DNA from: Spongilla lacustris
Taxonomy: Eukaryota; Porifera; Demospongiae; Spongillida; Spongillidae
DNA length: 64,000 nucleotides
Direction: 5' to 3'
NCBI GenBank assembly: GCA_949361645.1
Contig: OX442421.1
Span: forward strand, 832,501 to 896,500
Made by a program: the position numbers and the translations under genes. The notes below the pieces were generated by a model that worked only from the letters and a program-made list of their open reading frames with translations, searched no databases and was not told where the DNA came from. Every line of letters begins with the position of its first letter. The stretch's first letter is position 1. Below, one piece after another: positions 59,575 through 64,000 of the stretch.

Positions 59575-59733
59575 CGGTCCTCCGCCCCCTACCCGGACCA
59601 AGATGCCTGGATGTTCAAATAATTACCCGGACCCATATGCCTAGGCATTTGGGTCCGGGGGGGGACCCAGTTGCCTAGGCATATGGGTCCCCCCGGACCC
59701 AAAATGGGGGGGGGGACCCACATGCCTGTGACA
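59575..59733 (-). repeat. Right TIR of the Ginger1-type element
   Basis: Inverted counterpart of the left end with TGCCTAGGCA palindromes at about 59,637 and 59,670. It closely resembles the solo end at 4890-5071. Confidence 0.88.
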
Positions 59734-59737
59734 CCGG

Positions 59738-61163
59738 CTCCGAACTAGCAGCGGATCAGGAATAGGCATATCTAGATCATTCTTTAACGGCAGAACTCCT
59801 TCTATTTGCTGTGATGTTAGTGCTGACATCGGTCTATAACGATACACACGTACATAAAGCTACAACCTGGCGGTCAGTACAAACTTAACGCTAGCTATCA
59901 TGCAGTAAGTAAGCGGTGAGTAACGTTGTTCGTCTCTTGAAAACTAAATTCCAGTCATCAATACATGTGTTCAGTAGACTAAAACTTCGATCCCCTTCTA
60001 ATACACAAGCATATTGCGTGAATAAGATAATGCATAATCATGGTATAAAGTCTGTATAAACACATGTAGCTAGGATTACGCGTGGATCACGCATGCATGC
60101 ATGTAGTTTGAGTCAAATCAGAAGTGAAAATGATTTGCAATTGCCTCGTTCGATACATCCTTCTGTTAGAAGTCTTACTATAGAAGGTGAGCAAAGTGAA
60201 TGCATGCTCTATACTGACGCGTAAAACATGCATATACATGTATATAAAAGGAACAGCCATATCGAGACATTCACCTGCAGGAGTGTAGTTTGATAACATT
60301 CAACACCATGCAGTACATTGTTTATAATAACTGGAGATCAAGAGAGCGAGTACTCCTTGAGTAGAGTCATCAAGACTATAGCTATGATTGTAATAATTAT
60401 AATACGTGCTATTATTATAAAATAACTTTCAGAGTTTTCTGTATAGCTATACGCATGTAGCATGCAAAACAGTGATCGCAAGATGCATACATGCGTGGCG
60501 GAATGTTTTTACAATTGGTATACAGTATAATAGCAAACTCTTACTTTTATATGCAGTGTTATTACTGTACACTGATGCATGTCGGAACTTCAAACGGATC
60601 TGGGTTTTTAATTTATTCAGTGATACACGATGCACTACCCCAATTGCTTATAACTTTTGTGTGTCGGTTGTACAGTCTACCTGGCATGGACAATGATGCA
60701 TACATGCATGCATGTGTAACAAGTTAGCACAAAACATGCATCGAAAAATAAAAATCACCATTAGCAAATTAAGGTGTACATGTACATCTACAACAGACTA
60801 CTATACAGTTGTTCAAAAGTGTATGCGCATGCACATACATGTAGTTTTGAACAACTGTAATAGTCTGTATAGCATCATTGTGTACTGCATGTGTGCTCTA
60901 TTTACTGTAGTAGTCTGTAGCATGTACTATATGCTCTCTTTTATGTGGATCAATGGTCGTACAGTGCTTCACTTCAAGTTCGCCGTAATCATCGTCCGTT
61001 CCAAAAAAGCAATCCGCTCCCCTGCATACAGATCTTAGAGTCGCGTCAGGTATTGATTATATCACTTCAGCTCCTATACGCCTATCGTAATATCGAGTTT
61101 ATTAATTATTATAGTTTTGGTCTCGTGACTATATAATTCGTAGGCTAGCTTTAGGCGGTTGAA
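59738..61163. other. Single-copy part of duplication B; hairpin
   Basis: Alignable to 42,340-43,744. No gene in the first kilobase. A long hairpin occurs at about 60,793-60,872: ACAGACTACTATACAGTTGT and its near-complement ACAACTGTAATAGTCTGT around a TGCGCATGCA-type loop. The unit at 60,987-61,085 is the single copy of the block duplicated in A. Confidence 0.55.
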
Positions 61164-61232
61164 ATGGCGACCTTAAAGCTCTTCGATTCATCATTTAACA
61201 GTAAACGAGACAAGTTACTACGTCAACTGTAA
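61164..61232 (+). CDS. Conserved 22-codon small ORF (copy B)
   Basis: Same frame and length as 43,745-43,813, MATLKLFDSS... to LLRQL. The frame downstream (the longer ORF starting at the overlapping ATG in copy A) is broken here by a stop and indels, so only the 22-codon frame is conserved. Confidence 0.4.
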   Translation: MATLKLFDSSFNSKRDKLLRQL

Positions 61233-61637
61233 TGAGGTTTGCATTAGTCGTGGATTGCCGGCGTATTTCTTTGTGTTGCATGCGCTATATTATTACTAGA
61301 ATCCCTTTATTTTTTTTAGAGTGAATCCCGCGCGCGAAGCTGAATTGGCGATGCTCCATTTCATGACATACTAGAGAGGCAACGGCATGCAGCTTCACCT
61401 GATAGTAAGGTAATGGCCTTTGTTGTGTGCGAATCCAGATTACACTATGTGAGCCTATGATGTTCCCGCCGTCGATGCTCACGCTGCTCTGGATGACTTG
61501 TCGATATTTGCAGCGTAAAAGATGCCTCGAGTGCTGAGAAAGATATATGTAAGCAACTGCATGATGTGAAAATTAACGTGCCGTCATTGGTTTAATATGC
61601 CGTCATTGGTTTAATATGCCTTCAGTTCTAATAACAG

Positions 61638-61857
61638 CGCATGCATGGCTATAGCGGTTCGAGCACCAATCGGACAAGCTAGGCGGTAAGCGAAACGTGC
61701 TATCGCTTGATTCAACATGCATGTGCCACTATTTAGGAATGGCTTCGATCTCGAACATGCTAGGTGAGCTTCTGTTTTGATAACCATGCAAATGTGCTTT
61801 GCATGTTTTTATGCTACTTGCCCTATAGGAGTTTATAAGCGCATTGACGGAAAATCT
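61638..61857 (+). other. Micro-exon-like blocks with splice borders (copy B)
   Basis: Counterparts of the copy A blocks: 61,638-61,685 (48 bp, same length), 61,737-61,763 (27 bp, six fewer) and 61,829-61,857 (29 bp). AG and GT borders are kept in all three. The 48-bp block (GGCTATAGCGGTTCGAGC) is the best conserved. Confidence 0.35.
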
Positions 61858-61885
61858 GTAAGTTAGCGTTGTTATTTTTATATAG

Positions 61886-63514
61886 CCTGCATGCTATATA
61901 GCTTCGAGAGCGAATGACAACGATATGGTAAGTGGTTCACCATTGGCCTTTGTCCTCCTATATAGCAACTTTCAGGTTCAAATATTGGCGTGGCGGAACT
62001 CTCTGGATCCGAAGTTATGTTTGTGAACTCGTTGATACGCCACATATACTGATCCATGAGACATGAGTGCTGCGTAAGTAAATTTTAGCGTAAGCGCGCC
62101 ATTTTTGGGGGTGTCGAAGATATCACAACCACCTTCCTTCACTCTACAGGATTCTGGAATAGGGTGTAACGCGAACACATACGCCTTTTTAAGTAGGTGT
62201 AACGTATTTTTGTCCTCGACCCAGGCTACCCAGCCACGCTTTACGGCTTTGGAGCACAATGAGGTATGTACAAAGGGTCACTTTTTTGTCTCATCTGTGA
62301 CATTTTACACAAGATGAACGTTTGATGACGTGAGTGGCTCGCTAGTGTCATCGCGCGCAGATTATCAAATGTAAGCAAGCACTTCTGTGGTTCATTCATG
62401 ATTGATGCTATATATACATGTATATATCTTAAAACAGGACGGCATCCGGCTCTTTGCGTAATGAGACCCAGCAAAACACTTGCTCTTCCTTTTGTACATG
62501 CATTTGTATTTGTATATGGCTTTTTGAAAACTACCTCTGAGAAGTGAATGTGATGGTGTACGTATAAAAGCTGCGTGCATGGATAGAAAGTGCTGTAGAA
62601 CCTATACCCAACCGTACATGTACGTACTGACGGTACGACACGGTAAAAGCGATCCGGCCTTAGCCGTGGATTTCCCGGAGTGACGGGATATAGCGTATAA
62701 AGACGTGACAGAGCGACGGGGGGGAAAGACGTTACCGTCCACTCTCGGTTCGCACACGGACCGTTGGGATTGATTTCATCGGTATCCGCCTACATCCAAG
62801 TGACGGGTAAGGTCACGTGATGAGACGTTACCGTCTCAATGCAATGGTTTCGCTGTGCTTGTGTGAAGGTCACATTGTGTGCCCCTCTGCCCCTCCTCCC
62901 CCTCCTCCCTCTCTGCCCCCTGCCCCACCCCATATCTTCTCAACCTTTGAATCAAGTGTGATATCTGGGCCTCCCTGTTGTTATGACAACTCTCTGCCTG
63001 GGCCACATAAGAAAAAAGATTCCCTATGTTTTCCTCTCACTTTCCATGTATTACACTAATGCCAGTCTGTTGGTTAACCTTAATAATTTTGTTTACACTT
63101 ATGCGTATGGGGCTATGTGTCATGACTTACATGTGTGCATACACACACACACCACACACACCACACACACCACACCACACACATACCACACACCACACAC
63201 ACACCTTCATGAGCCAAGAAGGAACTTTGCCTACATATAGAGAATTTTCCCAGGCATATTGGGAAGGTCTACCTTTGAAATGGACATGTGGGCTTGGGAA
63301 ATATCAAGTGTGATATCTAGGATTGTCCCTCCCTGTTGTTATGACAACTGTCTGTGTTATGACAACTGTCTGCCAGGGCCAAATAACATTGACTATCTGA
63401 AAACATCCAATGGTATGTGTGAGGGTGTGTATGTGAGGGTGTACATTACAATGTATGTGAAGCCACTCCCCCTATCTTCTATTAACTTGACACAACTCTA
63501 ACTACTCCTCTTTC

Positions 63515-63545
<31 letters not shown>

Positions 63546-64000
63546 ATGCATGTATCTGCAGTGGTCATAGAGGTTCCCTACTCCATTGACCACTGATGGA
63601 CCACTTCAAGGTATTGCACTTGGACAAGCCCCCATTGCCTCTTGGGGTCAGGGGTGTATGGAGCCAGCTGCACAAGAAGACTAAATTTGGTCCTTGGTCA
63701 TTCAGGACAGACAATTCTGGGTATAAATGTGAGAGCATGCACAATTCTCTTTTACTGTAATAAGATTGCAATCATTGATTCAGAACTGAGAAGTCAATTT
63801 AATTAATGGCTGTACAGGTATCTCTGCTCTCGTTGTTGAATCCCGTGGCAATAATAATTGTATATCTGCGGAAGGTGGACCGTATTGATACATAAACAAA
63901 AAACGCACGTATTGAACGTATTGATATAAATACCGTTTGAAATAAGTGGTACAAATTTCAAGCGTTACGGTCTTGAATATAGTAAAACAAATTCAAATGC
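61886..64000. other. No recognised gene; low-complexity tracts
   Basis: A minus-strand frame at 61,978-62,259 (93 codons) is unassigned. CA-rich ACCACACACACC repeats lie at 63,139-63,203. A short dispersed duplication (CAAGTGTGATATCT...CCTCCCTGTTGTTATGACAA) occurs at about 62,953 and 63,305. A C homopolymer of about 29 bases is at 63,517-63,545. Confidence 0.5.

Larger units (their letters stand above)
53810..59733 (+). mobile_element. Ginger1-type DNA transposon, full length, gene decayed
   Basis: 5924 bp flanked by the 4-bp duplication CCGG (53,806-53,809 and 59,734-59,737). Long inverted ends start TGTCACAGGCATGTGGGT and match closely for about 85 bp, then continue as rearranged palindromic units. 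Inside is a multi-exon gene with a Gypsy-like integrase, including a GPY motif, plus OTU and Ulp1-like domains. Long TIRs, CCGG-specific insertion, a Gypsy-integrase-type transposase and C-terminal OTU or Ulp1 domains are the published hallmarks of the Ginger1 group. A truncated relative lies at 4740-5071. Confidence 0.93.
48040..61885 (+). repeat. Segmental duplication, copy B
   Basis: Direct paralogue of copy A with the same part order: minisatellite (48,045-52,945), bridge (52,946-53,074), two 143-bp units (53,075-53,345), single-copy sequence. The single-copy part is interrupted by the Ginger1-type element at 53,810-59,733 and resumes at 59,738. Similarity to A fades after about 61,885. 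Confidence 0.88.

Overview
This is eukaryotic, repeat-dominated DNA, probably from a non-bilaterian animal. A sponge (demosponge) is my best guess, with low to moderate confidence. The evidence is spliced genes with introns of about 50-80 bp in the transposon gene, animal-type mobile elements (a Mag/SURL-like Ty3/Gypsy element, a Ginger1 transposon, hAT and TTAA-specific elements), and a Crinkler-like nuclease-kinase gene. There are no operons, Shine-Dalgarno sites or CRISPR arrays, and I recognised no rRNA or tRNA gene. Very few host genes are visible.

Layout, 0-33 kb. 0.9-2.0 kb holds a direct duplication and a long-hairpin MITE. 4.7-10.5 kb is a nest: a truncated Ginger1 end lies beside a 32-bp-TIR element, which was itself split by an intact, very young LTR retrotransposon (identical 151-bp LTRs, 5-bp target duplication, one uninterrupted 1370-residue gag-pol frame). 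11.6-16.1 kb on the minus strand is the best host gene, a five-exon model for a protein with a restriction-endonuclease-like domain followed by a kinase domain; its introns hold an 897-bp pure ATGG tract and a long CT-rich minisatellite. 16.4-29.1 kb contains a 22-bp minisatellite, several MITEs, a decayed transposase exon, an 849-bp hAT element with an exact 8-bp target duplication, and GC-rich TIR elements. 29.6-32.0 kb is a 2.4-kb TTAA-flanked element that carries a 31-bp minisatellite.

Layout, 33-62 kb. This half is a direct segmental duplication. Copy A (about 33.47-44.4 kb) and copy B (about 48.04-61.9 kb) share the same order of parts: a 34-bp minisatellite, a 143-bp satellite, then about 2.5 kb of single-copy sequence. 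In A the 143-bp satellite has expanded to about 8 kb while the minisatellite stays near 200 bp. In B the minisatellite has expanded to about 4.9 kb while the 143-bp satellite stays at about two units. Each 143-bp unit carries an ETS-type site next to a CACGTG E-box, so copy A contains roughly 50 copies of that pair. The single-copy part holds a conserved 22-codon ORF and tiny exon-like blocks with splice-like borders in both copies.

Copy B is interrupted by a full-length Ginger1-type DNA transposon (53,810-59,733, CCGG target duplications) whose broken, many-exon gene carries integrase, OTU and Ulp1-like domains. Both protease-like domains have lost the expected catalytic cysteine. The last 2 kb of the window is low-complexity sequence without recognisable genes.
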